Shown: positions 36,201 to 47,620 of the stretch, one piece after another
Layout: each line of letters opens with the position of its first letter
Position numbering within the stretch: position 1 is the first letter of the stretch
Origin: Lichenostomus cassidix
Lineage: Eukaryota; Chordata; Aves; Passeriformes; Meliphagidae
Assembly (NCBI GenBank): GCA_008360975.2
Contig: CM039182.1
Span: 148,370,656 to 148,434,655, forward strand
Direction of reading: 5' to 3'
DNA: 64,000 nt
The notes under the pieces: model-generated
The model's input: the letters and a program-made list of their open reading frames with translations, nothing else
What the model was told of the DNA's origin: nothing
The model's database searches: none
Position numbers and translations under genes: made by a program

Positions 36201-38588
36201 GGAAAAACAGAGCCTTGGAAGGCAGAGGAGGATAAAACTCCTGCAAGTCCTATTACTGGTGAATTCTCAAAGGCCATGTTTTTGGTGTGTACCCAGAAGA
36301 TAAAATCAAATCGTTCACATCTTCCAAAATCACAGTTTAAAAAATTCAAAACTTTCAAGCTGTGAAGGGGTGTTGGATTCTTACAGGAAAAGGAATCAAA
36401 CTGTGCAGGTTAGGTTGCTCATCCCTGATCTGTGATGAAGGCAAATGTTCTTGAACTGTTCACAACTGAGATTTTCAGTTGAGGAACCCAAAATGCAGGC
36501 TGTCGGTAAATTAGTTGTTTTCCTTTTATTTTTGCAAAAGTAAAAAAACCCTCTTGCTAAAACCCCAGCACAATCCAGCTTTCAATTCTGATGCTTTTTC
36601 TCTAATAAATGAGTGCTGATATTTTGTTTTCTTCTGGGCTTGGGGAATCGTGTGGAAAGCAAAGTTAATTTAGCTACTGGGACAAAATAACAAGTTTATT
36701 CCTTAACAAATAGAACAAAATATTCAAGCTTATGGCTAGTAGCAATGGTTCAAGAGGGCTTGAATCCTGGTATAGTCTCTGGAGACAAAATTTTTCTGAA
36801 GAAACAAAAAATAGAAACAGGCAAGAATTTCCTCTCTGCAGAGAAACAACACTCAATCAGTTTTAGTAGATAAAATGTTTTCTTAACTCCTATGGCATTT
36901 CACAATTGATGAACGTTTCCAAAATAGAGATAGTTAAAATATTATCTCTTTCCCACAAATCTTTTTGGCTTATATTCTGACTTTGTTACTGTTGTGATCC
37001 AAACTGTTTAAATTCATAATCTCACCTCTCCACCATCTATGCTGAGATGACTAATTAATGTGGCTGCTGTGTGTAATTGCAATAATGGATATCTCGTACT
37101 CTCACATTGTGTTTTGATGTATTTTGCTATCATTTTGAACCAGGGATCCAAAAGAAGACAAATATTGTTGTGCCAGTCAATGTTTTTGCTCATCTGGAGA
37201 GCAGAAATAAACAATCTCAGGGTCTCTTAGCTTTGTCTGTTAATTAAAACCATAGGAATGAGGATGGATGGTTTTCTACCAGGTCACCTCCATGAAACTG
37301 TTTGTGATTATTAAAGACCAGATGATGGCCCTACAATTAGGAAGTGGTCAGAAAAGAAATGACCAGAAACTTGCTCCATTTTTCCCTTAATTTGTCTTCA
37401 GGAAAATGGACAAAACCCTAGGGCTTTCTCTCATTATTTCTCAGAAGAAATAACTCCAAAGTTATTGCACAGAGAAATACTAAAAAATGCTTTTTGATGT
37501 TAAAACTCAGGTACCAATGTTTGGAGAACCTATTTTCCTTGGAGAACCTGTTTTCAACTCTGTCAAACGCAGCTTTTCACAAATCAATGGCATCTGCAGT
37601 CATCAAAGCCAGGAATCTTCATCAGAAACAGATTCTGTAATTCTGTCCTCTGGCACAAGGACTTCATCTTAGATTCCTACCAAGATACCTTGTGCCTTGC
37701 CCACCTTGTTTCGTTTATTATACTTCAGATTATTTCAAATTCTTTTACAAATATTAAACTTGTGGTGGAAAAGAAAAAGTCATAAAGATGCCCAAAAGAA
37801 AAAGGAATCCTCCATATCTAAATGGCAGAAACTTTTATTCTCAGCTGGAAGAGAGGGAAGTTTCAGAGGAACCCCAAACATCAGTCTGAGTGTTGAGTTG
37901 CTAATGAGAAAAAACATGTAGAACGATGACGTGAACTGCCTGGAGATAATCTGGCAATATAAAAAATGTTGGATATTTATAGAAAAATGGATCTTTATTA
38001 AAAAAAAAAAAAAAGTAAAAGAAAAAAGGGGGAAATGAAGCATTCAGCCACCTGAATGCTATGGAAACATTTAATCTGACAGTCCTGGAAATGGTACCTG
38101 TATTTTGATAATTTAAGGTTCCACCACACCGTTTTGAGGATTTACCTCCATGTTTTCCAGAGGGGATGCTGGACCTTTATTGAATGTGGGGTGTTTTTTC
38201 TCAGTGCTGAAGGCAGGACAGGCAGGTCAAGAGGAAAAAGCACATCTGGCACTCTGAGAAAAGCTGACATCCAGGAGAAACAAGATTTTGTGCTGTGAAG
38301 CTGTTAGGTACTAGTGAGCTCATGTCTACTGCCATTATTCCTGGAGGAATTCCTTAATGTGTAAGTCCTATTACTTTAAACATTTATTTTTAATTTATCT
38401 CGCTGTCAGACTGAGCACCAGCAGTGCCTCACCAGCACTTTCAGTGCCCAGACCTCTCCTGAATCCTGTCAGCTATTTCGCTGTTAGTGGAGACACTCTG
38501 CAGGGTCTCTGCCCTATTTCTCCTTCAGTATCCTCTTTTCCTCCTTTTCCATGCTGACCACAGCCTCTGCAGGCTTGCTTTAGCCATT
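36201..38588. other. 2.4 kb AT-rich unique stretch
   Basis: Contains an imperfect 18-base tandem duplication (37521-37556, units beginning TTGGAGAACCT) and a 15-base A-run (38000-38014). No gene or repeat family was recognised. Confidence 0.45.
37521..37556. repeat. 18-base tandem duplication, two mismatches
   Basis: TTGGAGAACCTATTTTCC (37521-37538) is followed directly by TTGGAGAACCTGTTTTCA (37539-37556). Confidence 0.9.
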
Positions 38589-38630
38589 GGACTTGATGAT
38601 CCTGGTAGGTCCCTTCCCAAATTAGATGTT
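38589..38630 (+). mobile_element. CR1 LINE, stub of 3' UTR
   Basis: TTGGACTTGATGATCCTGGT then AGGTCCCTTCC is the penultimate block of a CR1 tail. It is cut off where the next CR1 begins, which suggests the following copy inserted into it. Confidence 0.7.
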
Positions 38631-38917
38631 CACAACGGTATCCAGTGATAGGACAAGGGGGAAGTGCCTTAAGATGGAGGGAAGGTTTAGACTGGATATT
38701 AGAAAGAAATTCTTCCCTGCGAGGGTGGTGAGGCCCTGGCACAGGCTGCCCAGAGAATCTGTGGCTGCCCCATCCCTGAAAATGTTTAAAGCCAGGTTTG
38801 GATGTGGCTTGGAGCAACCTGGGGTAGTGGAAGGTGTCCCTGTCCATGGCAGGGGAGTGAGACTGGATGATCTTTAACATCCCTTCCAACCCAACCCCTG
38901 CTGTAATTCTATGATTT
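38631..38917 (+). mobile_element. CR1 LINE, 3' tail with ORF2 C-terminus
   Basis: Starts near the 'GTGATAGGACAAGGGGGAAG' block and reads EGRFRLDIRKKFFPARVVRP, RLPRESVAAPSLKMFKARFG in frame. The 3' UTR follows with 'GGTGTCCCTGTCCATGGCAG', 'GATGATCTTTAACATCCCTT' and TAATTCTATGATTT. Confidence 0.96.
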
Positions 38918-38966
38918 CATTTAAACATAAGAATTTTTTTTTTGAGGGTGAACAAACAGCAACAAT

Positions 38967-39105
38967 TTGCCCAGAGATGTTGTGTGTCTTCCCCCTTGAA
39001 GATATTCAAAGCTCAGCCAACCAAACTACTCTGTCTGACCCTGTTTTGATAAGAGGGTTGCAGTAGGTGTTTTCTGTTCTAAACTCAACAACTGTGATCT
39101 TCCCA
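38967..39105 (+). mobile_element. Older, diverged CR1 LINE 3' tail
   Basis: The blocks AATTTGCCCAGAGATGTTGT, 'CCTTGAAGATATTCAAAGCT', 'GACCCTGTTTTGATAAGAGG' and GGTTGCAGTAGGTGTTTTCT parallel an older CR1 type ('..TTGGAGATATTCAAAACTC', '..GGTTGGACTAGATGATC'). It is clearly more worn than the neighbouring copy. Confidence 0.7.
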
Positions 39106-41100
39106 TAAAAACATCCTAAATTATTTCAAACTAGTCTCTTTATACCTGAAGATTAAAGCAGGGAAATGAAAAGAGGAAGACTGTTAAGTCTAAGGTTTTA
39201 TCTAATACTCTTGAACTTCTAAAAGCTTTATTTTTTCTCCTTTTCTTTCTCAGCCAAGTATTAATTAGGTTAGGACCATAGTAATATAATAACACTCTTG
39301 CTATTCCCTTGTGTACTGTGAATATAAGGCACTTCATCCTCAGAGATAAATGATCTAAAGGCTTTTCCTTCTGTAAATCTGTGGCAGCTACAACCTTTCA
39401 GCCCCTGCAGGATTCTTCTTCTGGAGTCACAGCTAAATCAGTGCCACACTGTGTAAACAAGAGCTCTGCCTTACAGCTCAGGCTATTTTGGAAGAGACCT
39501 GAAAAAGATTTTGAAGTGTTTTCACAAGTAAACAAACAAAAATTCCCACAGCTGGATCACATCCTTCCTTCCTTCCTTGTCTGCAAGGCTTTATGTGCAT
39601 ATTCTTATATGTGTCTATGTAAGTGTCCAAAAAGGTAACACTTCTTTTTATTTGGTGGTGATCATATTCTAGTGAGTGATTTAATTAAAAAATTTAGTTA
39701 AAAAACTTTAATTAACATTCAAGAACTGGATGCAGGTTTGCTGCTTTTGTATGTGTTGTTAATAATACTTTCCTTCATCATTATGGTGTTGTGGCAACAC
39801 AAGGAGGACATAGGACTGTTGTTCTTCCTTCTCCTTTTTTAGATAACCTAAATTTTTTAATCTGTAACAACAGTTTTTCCCAGATAATTTTGGAGCCTAA
39901 GTCTCCTGCTATCCCTGTTGGTAAATGCACTGCCATTGCTAGACTTGAATTGCATCATACAACTACTTTCAGGGAATTATTGAGTCCAATAACCATCCAT
40001 CACCCTGGCAAACTCTCAGCCCTCACATCTTTGTTAACCACAGCTGTTGCAGCTCTATAGTAGAAAAATGAGCTTGCTGAGGAGGTCCATTTCATTTTTT
40101 TGAAGGATTTTAAAGATGATGATGGGAGTTCTAAAAGCAGAACGAGCATTTGTGATACCAGGAATGAACAGAAAGCACTGATGGGAGTTTGTCTCATCAG
40201 ATTTATTTTTTTCAGTGGGAGGTGGGATGTTATCAACCCAGATGGGATGGAGATTGAGCACAGCTTCTGGAAGCTGCTCCATCAGGAAGTGGATGTATCC
40301 CTGTGATAATGCAATCACACAGTCCTCCCTCCTCTTGGAGGACAACAGGAGCTGCAGTGGGATGGTCACTGAGAGTGCTCTTCCCACTTGCAGGAGATGA
40401 GGATCCACTTGACTTCATCTGCTCAAGAGAAAACCTCATAGTCTGACTTGGGTTTAAGTTCTGACTATTCACAAGGCAGATCTGGTTGTCATGGAATGAT
40501 AAACTGATGAAATGAGCAACTTTGATGATGTCTTTACCCAGAGCAGAGGACAGAGAGGAACAAACCAGCTTTCCTGTGTCCCATATTTCCACGTTTATCC
40601 ACTGCTTCCCATAGGATTGCTGTGCTAGCAGCACTCATCCAGCAAGCACATTGGTGCCTTGGATTTTCTGTAATTAAACATAAGGAGCATGTCAAAAATG
40701 CCTTGGGTCCTATCCTCAAGTAGAGAAGCTCCTAAAACCAGTGAAGTCACCAAACCAGGTGATAGGAGGGTGCATCAGAGAAGAGCTATTTTCTCTAATA
40801 ATCTGTCCTTTTACCCCTCCATGACTCCCCTGTACTGCCACACCCCGGGGAAGGACACCAAAAACTCTGATCTTGGCCTGTACAGATGTTCTTGAGATCT
40901 TTCTAGGTTGCAAACAAATGGCCAAGAAGTCCTGTGAAGACAACAAACATCCTTCTGTGTGTTGTGTGTTTGGCCTGTTGACCCCTCCTGCTTTCCAAGA
41001 GGAACTACATCTGCTCCAACATCGTGGGAATCCATCCAAACATCTCCCCAAAACCACAAAGCGATTTGGAAGCTCAGAGTCTCTGGAGCAATGGCAATAA
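39106..41100. other. 2 kb unique stretch, no gene seen
   Basis: AT-rich to 39900, then moderate GC. Overlapping frames of 110-135 codons on the minus strand (40055-40408, 40233-40634) share the DNA with plus-strand frames and have no recognisable domain. Confidence 0.45.
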
Positions 41101-41103
41101 ACA

Positions 41104-41132
41104 GCTGGTAATTAGACCAGGCTGGTAATTAG
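41104..41132. repeat. 12-base direct repeat at a CR1 border
   Basis: GCTGGTAATTAG occurs at 41104-41115 and again at 41121-41132, a period of 17 bases, just before the CR1 fragment begins. Confidence 0.9.
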
Positions 41133-41138
41133 GCCCTG

Positions 41139-41221
41139 AGCAAGGTGGTATAGTGGAAGGTGTCCCTGGCCATGGAACAAGATGATCTTCAAGATTGCTT
41201 CCAATCCAAACCATTCTATGA
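41139..41221 (+). mobile_element. CR1 LINE, short 3' tail
   Basis: AGCAAGGTGGTATAGTGGAA, 'GGTGTCCCTGGCCATGGAAC', 'AAGATGATCTTCAAGATTGC' and TTCCAATCCAAACCATTCTA are the last ~80 bases of a CR1. Confidence 0.92.
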
Positions 41222-41782
41222 AGCTGAAATCTCACTCATGTGATATTCATCTGGTATCTAATCTTTGAAGATTTTGAAATACAGCATGGTGTGTTCAACA
41301 TTTTATTAAACATTAACCATGCCTAACATGGATGTCAGGCGTTGGCAGGAGTCTTTTCTGAAGAAATTATTCTCCACTTTAAATTCCAAGAGAAATGAAA
41401 AGATTTGGAGCCTGAGAGAGACATTTCCTTTTATGAAAATGCTGTTACTGGCAGTCCTTAAAGGTGGGATCAAGGGATTTAATAAATGTAATTTACTTTT
41501 TATTGCTGCTCAGAACTGGAGCTACTTTGGAGTGAAATGGGATGTACTGTGGGAAAGTACTACCCTAAATCTCTGCCCATCAAACAAATCTGCCCCAGAG
41601 CAGTATTTTAGGGCAGTGTTTTGAAACAGGAAGGGTAAATCTGCAGGAACCATGTGTGCCTGTGCCCCTTTGCTTCTTTAATCCACTCAATCACAGCTGA
41701 TTCGTGTGACTCAGAAACATTTGTCCAGCTGAATTGTCTGGGAATTATTCTCGCTGATATCTTCCTAAGGAAAGTTGATTAA
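41222..41782. other. Unique AT-rich stretch
   Basis: No recognised repeat. A 101-codon plus-strand frame (41319-41624) shows no domain. Confidence 0.4.
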
Positions 41783-41870
41783 TTAGCACATTTATTGAGT
41801 GCTGCTCCTACGCTGCGATGGGTCTTTGCTGTGCAGAGGGAAGATAGGCCCTGTTCCAAGTCATTCCTTC
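41783..41870 (-). mobile_element. Possible MIR/CORE-SINE or L3-like remnant
   Basis: AGCACATTTATTGAGTGCTG, then GGTCTTTGCTGTGCAGAGGG and ATAGGCCCTGTTCCAAG, recall the 'ACATTTATTGAGCGCCTAC..' and '..GTCCCTGCCCCAAG' blocks of old amniote SINE/LINE tails. Similarity is short, so this is tentative. Confidence 0.42.
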
Positions 41871-44800
41871 AAAGCAGCATCTCTAAATTTTAACTGTTAG
41901 CTAAAGGCTGCAATTCTCAGGCAGTCAAGAGTAGCTTTCTCCTTATTCACTCTCCATTAAAAGATAATTTTTTGCTATTTGTAAGACATAATATCATCCA
42001 GAAAATCACATAGTTACTAAAGTGAATACCTGGGAATACACTCCTCAAAGGAAAGTTAGGTTAGCCAAAACCAGCATCAGGATTTTTCCTGCAGCAAGGC
42101 AGGATACAGCTTGAAACATCCTTCTGCCTGACAAGCAGCAATGTGTCTCTGGGAACCAAGAAATACAGCAGGAAATATTGAACTTGTAAGGAGAAGTGGT
42201 GGGGAAAATGCTGAGAAAAACACACCTGCTACCGAAATTGCTGATCTGTGTCGTTTGCAACATCCTGAGGAAGGGTTCAGTGTGTTTTTTTCTTTCCATT
42301 CAGCAAACTACTCACAAGCCTGCTCTGCCTGGAGTTTTCCTGCCAGCACTGTGCCAGCAGCATCCTGGATGGACTCTACCTGCCAGCAACTCACAGACTC
42401 TGGAGTCTCCAGAGCCAATGGCAGGGCAATGTGTCAGCCAGAAAATCAGATTTCCATCCTCTGCTGGGGAAGAAACATTGAGGTTTCACTATAAATTGGA
42501 AAATTTGAGTCTCCCATAGCGTTGATTTGGCCTTCTTAGCCCTCTGCTTAACACAGGTCAGCAGTGATCCACAAAAGTCGCTGTGTACATCATATGGTCC
42601 AGCCATGGAATGGAAAGCTGAGTCTGAAATGGGGTAAGAGTATTCAGGCTAGATCCTTCCACTAGCTAACATTTCCCACCATCTTCTCACAAATGTACTA
42701 CTTTTAATGAAAAAAAAAACCCAAAAACCTAGGGAAGAGTGACATTCTTCAGGAAGAAAGCAGGAGAGATCAAGGACATTACATTGTCTCAGGTCCTGAA
42801 GTGCCTGGTGTGTAAACCCCTGTATGATTCTAGGAGGTGAAGATTGATTTCATTTCCCTGAAGATTATGTCTTGAGTAAATGTATCTGAACAGGAAGAGA
42901 AAGGGAAAAGAATTCCTTGAATGTCAACAGTAGTTTTACCCCAGCTTGTAAGGTTGTTTCAGAAAAATCCCTCCAAAGCTTTCTTTGCTTGAAGAGGGAC
43001 TTCCCCCTTTGTCTGTCCAGCAAAGAGATTCTCAGGCCATTTCTCCCTGAGATGCTGAAATGAAGCATCTTGTCTTCTGACAGTGAGAAAATCCAGAATG
43101 GGAAAAGACTGACAGAAGGATGAACTGGAGGGGATAATTTTACACTGGTAGCATTTATCACTTTCTGTGCTGCAGCTTGGCTGTATCCTGCTGATTTCTG
43201 AATTTTTCCTCAAATGAAGAACGCACACCTGTCTGTTGAAGTCTTGTTAAAAGCCTCCAGATTGGCACTGCTACTATATAACAAATTTTGTTTTCAGCTA
43301 AAGCTTGTGAGGGTTCTCTTCTTTGATAAGCTTGGATGGTGTGATGGATCAGTGCTTTGAATGTTAGTTCCACCAAAGAATAAACAGATTCAAAGGCTCA
43401 GGGTGTGGAGAAATGTGGATATTCACATGATTTTATAACCTTATTCAGATCACTGCTTAATGATTTATCCTCCTTTTAGAATAATATCCAACTTTGATTA
43501 AGGGGGTCAAACACTGGAGATTTTTTTCTTCATCCCATCATAATCAGCTCCAATAATTACTTATTCTCTGTTAAAATAAGCATCTCATTTCCATTTCAAA
43601 CTTTGCTGACTTTCAGATAGAAATTAATATTTAGATCTCTGTACAATTAAGAAAATTCCTAGAGTGAAAGCTTGTGGCTGGGCAAAGGGTTGCAGGTGAT
43701 CAGAAAAGTTCTTTTTCCAAAATAGAAATGAAACTAAATCTTGACAGGCCTCTTACCTCAAGTGCAAAAGGTATCAGTATTTCACCTGGAAACTGGAAGT
43801 TAACTGGGCAATGATGGAAAATGAGCAGGTTGATGCCAATTTAACTGAGATGAGAAGGTTCTCTTTGGGTTTATTGTCACCAACATGCAAAAAAGTAGTT
43901 CAGGGAGTTGACTTTCCCCTTTGTGCCGTAAGTTTGAAAAATGAACACGTTTCCTATTTTGAGAAGTTTTACTCATACAGGCACATAAACTAACACAGCT
44001 GGCCCCAGAATTTTGTTATGTCATAAAAATAGGGCATAGACACAGAGATGTTTAACAGTTTGCCTTAGGAAATGGGAATCCTTCTCTTTCTAAAAAGAGC
44101 TGGAGAGAGAAACTAATAGGCAATGAAGTCTCTCTTGCCCTGAACGCTGCTGCAGTTCTACAGTTGAGCAACTGGAGAACTCATAGGTTGTCAAAAAGAA
44201 CATTCAGCAGTTTTACCATCTTTCTGCCTCATCTCTAATATATTCATTGCTGCCTTTAAGATAATGATGTGTTCTGATTACCCTCGCAGGCAGAGTACCT
44301 TGTGCCAGGAGGGGGTGACTGGCACCACTCGGAGCTGAGCTGCCTGGCTCTGCAGCAATCAGCTCCTGAAAGCTGAAGCCAATGAACAGCTCCCCTCAGA
44401 TGGCTCAGAACCAAGCAGGAAAGTAATTGAACAAGAGTAATAATGTACTTATTGATCCCTTCAAGGTCTCCAATTTCTTTGAAGGCGAGGGAAGTAATGA
44501 GCCTCGAGGAGCAATAATGTACCTGTGGCATTGAAATAATGGAGCTGCTGGCTCTGAAATGTTTGACTCCTGCTACCTCTGGAAATCTGCTCCTCTCTTT
44601 GGCATGGAATAGCAGCAAGAGGGAAAAGCTGAGCTGCATGGAATCAAAGGTTAGTGCTTGCAGCCCCTGTGAGTTTATGGTCCATGGCCATGGGAACTGG
44701 GCAGAAGGAACAGTGGGCAGGAAGATCAGGAGGTCAGAGCGAGTCAGTTACAGTTGTGTGCAAATTCAGTGGCTGCAGCATCCAGGCTGCAAGAGCCAGG

Positions 44801-45520
44801 TACAGAGTGCTGCTGTTGATTTGAATTGACTGATTCCAGGCACTTCATTTGTTTCCTGGCTGCTTCCAGTTGCACAGTTCATTAATACAGCTGTCACCAT
44901 GCATTGGGACATTAGGCTCTGTTTTAGCACTTCTGGCCAAATGATGCTTGGGTGTTTGGTGAAGAGTGAAGGCAGAGATCCTCCTTCCCATGTGGATGTG
45001 GTTACAGAAAAGGTTCCTCTGCTTCTCAACCATGTGTTTATGTGTTCTCAAATGTCTGGTCCTAGATTTGATTTCATGCCACAGATGGAGATGATAAATG
45101 GAGGATTTCCTAAAGAGCAGGGAAGGGACAAGATGAAGTAGAAATGGCACTGTCTCATTGATCCTTGGCTTTTAAAAAACCTCCTGTAAAACAGTAAAAC
45201 AGTGTCATCTAGCACATCACCATCATCTGTACATCATGTATACATCTGTAATTCCTGTCACCTCAGCTGGAAAGTTTTATTAGGGATCAGCTTTTTGTCT
45301 TGGGTTTCTTCAGTGTCTAAACTCTTGCCTGTGCTTAGAGCAATGAACTGCTCATAAGATAGGCAATTTCTTATATTCTGCATCTGGCCAGTGTGAAATA
45401 ATCTGAACATCCTCTGTATGAAATGAAAACAGTAGTCAATCCTTCAACACTACATGAATTTTTTCTGCATAAGCCTCAGACAGAGAGAGATTTTTTCCAT
45501 CCTTCCTCTGGGATAAGACT
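41871..45520. other. 3.6 kb unique stretch, no gene seen
   Basis: No coding gene was recognised. Near 44025-44090, 'ACACAGAGATGTTTAACAGT' and 'TTGCCTTAGG' weakly recall a MIR core. Around 44256-44560, TAATTGAACAAGAGTAATAA, AATAATGTACTTATTGATCC and AGCAATAATGTACCTGTGGC give a candidate conserved-element look, which one sequence cannot confirm. Confidence 0.4.
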
Positions 45521-45853
45521 TAGAATCATGGAATTGTTCAGGTTGGGAAAGATCTCTGAGATCATGGAGTCCAACCAGCACTGCCAGACCCAACACTAAA
45601 CCATGACCCTAAGCAACACCTTTACATGTTTACTGAACACTTTCAGGGATGGTGATTCCACCACTTCCCTGGTTAGCCTGTTCCAATGCCCAACAACCCT
45701 TTCAGTGAAGAAATATTTCCTAATATCTGATCTAAACCTCCCCAGGTGCAACTTGAAGCTTTTTCTTCTGTCCTATTGCTTGTTACCTGTGAGAAGAGAC
45801 CAACCCCCACCTGGCTGCAACCTCCTTTCAGGTAATTTGAGGGAGTGATAAAG
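45521..45853 (-). mobile_element. CR1 LINE, long 3' fragment
   Basis: The order TTAGAATCATGGAATTGTTC, 'AGATCATGGAGTCCAACCAG', 'GACCCAACACTAAACCATGA', 'TTCAGGGATGGTGATTCCAC', 'GTTCCAATGCCCAACAACCC', 'TAATATCTGATCTAAACCTC' and 'ACCTGGCTGCAACCTCCTTT' is the reverse complement of the CR1 type seen at 35824-36200 (the 'GGAGGTTGTAGCCAGGTGGG' block). Confidence 0.96.
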
Positions 45854-47313
45854 ACTTGGATTGCAGCAGGCAGGCTGCAGTGCTACTAAATTGGGGTGAT
45901 GCTGATTCTTAGTTGATCCTGTGATTTGATTTTGATTGATCAAGTCTCAAACACAGGCAGGGACATCACACAGGTATTGCTAAGCAGTTGCTGGGTCAAT
46001 CACAGCCCATCAGCTGCACTCAGGGCATCCACCACCCAGAAAATCTCCTTACCATGTGTTGTGAAACATCCTAACCCTATAAACCATCAGATTTATCCAC
46101 CCCACTGTAAGAATGGGAAAATGAGAATGACAAAGCAGTAAATCTTCTGAGGCATGACCTGCACTCCCTTCTGCTTTATGAGACAAACTAAACTGCTTGA
46201 GGTCAGAATGTTTTGAAGTGGATATGCTTCCTTAGTTAAAAATAAGGATGCTTCAGGAGATTGAAAAAAAGACACACAGTTTTCCCAACAGCAATTCTTT
46301 TTGGTTGTTGTTGGCTTTTTTTTCTCTTGCCTGATATTGACATTTCAATTTATGCTAATTTATACCACTTGAAAAGCCCAAATAAATCACTCGGGCGGAA
46401 CTGAAGAGAGGGTGAGTGTAAGGAAATTAAAATTATGAAGTTGATGTCTGTGCTAAGATAGCACTTGAGACACAAAGCATTTGCAATCACTGTAGCATGC
46501 ATCTAATCTGTATGATACTTAATTAGTTTTTCAACAAGTGGTTTGAATTCCTTTGAAAATTTGTGGACCTTTGTTTATTGCCAACCAGCCTCCTCATGTC
46601 CACACAATAAATGATCACAGAGCTGGGGCCATCTGGAAACCTGAAAACAGGATGTTTTTTTCAAGTCTTGAGAAAGAAAGATAAAAAAAAAGAAAAAAGA
46701 AAAAAAGCCAGAAGGTATCAAAGCTTTCTCTCTTTCCCTCAGTCATTCCAGATTGAAAAAAATTCTGGGAATGGTCTTCAGATGGCTGGTTTGATCTGCT
46801 GACTTTTCTTTTCTATGGTATCAAGAAAGTTTGCATCAATGGGCAGAAAGGCTGAAGGAAGTGAATTCTAAAATGTTGCCTATGAAGGCAAAGTAAATAT
46901 TCTGAAAATGGATCTGAACAAGGATTGACCATGGGCAATCAGTCTGAAAGCAGTCACAGCCCCTGGAGCCAAAACTCCAGGAGAACTAGTCTGAGATGTT
47001 GATAATATACACAAAGATACAATGCTAATCAAGCCCAGGCTGGCAGGTTCCCATCCAAAAATTGTCCCAGAATGTGGAAATCCAATGGTTAGAGAAAACT
47101 GGCATGAAATTTTATTAAAAACATTTCCTTGCTATCAATGCTAATCCAGATACTGAAACAGGTTACTGAGAAAGTCAGTAGAATTTCCATGCTTGGCGAT
47201 ATTAATCAGATTTGTAGAACAAGACTCCAGTAATCAGATCTAATCTCAAACCTCTTTTTTTGTCCAGGGGTTTGTACAGAAGGCTTTCTTGAGGCTCTTT
47301 CTGACTTGAATTT
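45854..47313. other. 1.5 kb AT-rich unique stretch
   Basis: Contains an A-rich tract at 46679-46707 (A-runs split by single G). No repeat family or coding frame was recognised. The sequence before the LTR candidate (46800-47300) looks unique. Confidence 0.4.
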
Positions 47314-47467
47314 TGTTATGATTCTGAAAACTCTGTGCACCCTTCTTAAAGGAGGAAGGTAGAGTGAGGCTAGCACAGGTTTTTCCCACGAGAATTCTTC
47401 TTGTGTTTTATAAATAAAGATAAAGTTTGGATGTTATTGGAACAGTGTCCCAGAACTTGGACAGTGC

Positions 47468-47487
47468 AGGCCTGGCCAATCAGGCCT
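47468..47487. promoter_or_regulatory. CCAAT box inside a perfect inverted repeat
   Basis: AGGCCTG (47468-47474), spacer GCCAAT, and CAGGCCT (47481-47487) form perfect 7-base arms around a CCAAT motif, within the putative LTR U3 promoter region. Confidence 0.55.
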
Positions 47488-47533
47488 GGGGGAAGGCTTC
47501 TGACTGACCAATCTTGGTGACTTTTAAGAACTC

Positions 47534-47562
47534 TATATATGTGATGAAATCAAAACAATAAA
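47534..47562 (+). promoter_or_regulatory. TATA-like box and poly-A signal of the putative LTR
   Basis: TATATAT at 47534-47540 lies 22 bases after the second CCAAT box. AATAAA at 47557-47562 follows closely. A poly-A signal next to the TATA region is found in some avian LTRs with a short R region. The function is inferred, not shown. Confidence 0.45.
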
Positions 47563-47620
47563 GGTCATTCCTTCTTGCCATGAGAACTGGTGTTTTCATT
47601 ACTCTGCTAGCTGCTCAACA

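Larger units (their letters stand above)
47314..47620 (+). mobile_element. Likely solo LTR of an endogenous retrovirus
   Basis: A ~307-base unit begins TGTTATGATTCTG and ends CTGCTCAACA, giving the TG..CA ends of LTRs. Inside, in the expected order, are two CCAAT boxes (47476-47480, 47508-47512), a TATATAT (47534-47540) and an AATAAA (47557-47562), then a short U5-like end. No primer-binding site, polypurine tract or viral gene lies beside it, so it would be a solo or truncated LTR. A clean target-site duplication was not found, so the 5' border is uncertain. Confidence 0.55.

Noticed and set aside
44025..44090. Possible MIR core (ACACAGAGATGTTTAACAG)
   Set aside because: A single short block resembles MIR and the flanking blocks are missing.
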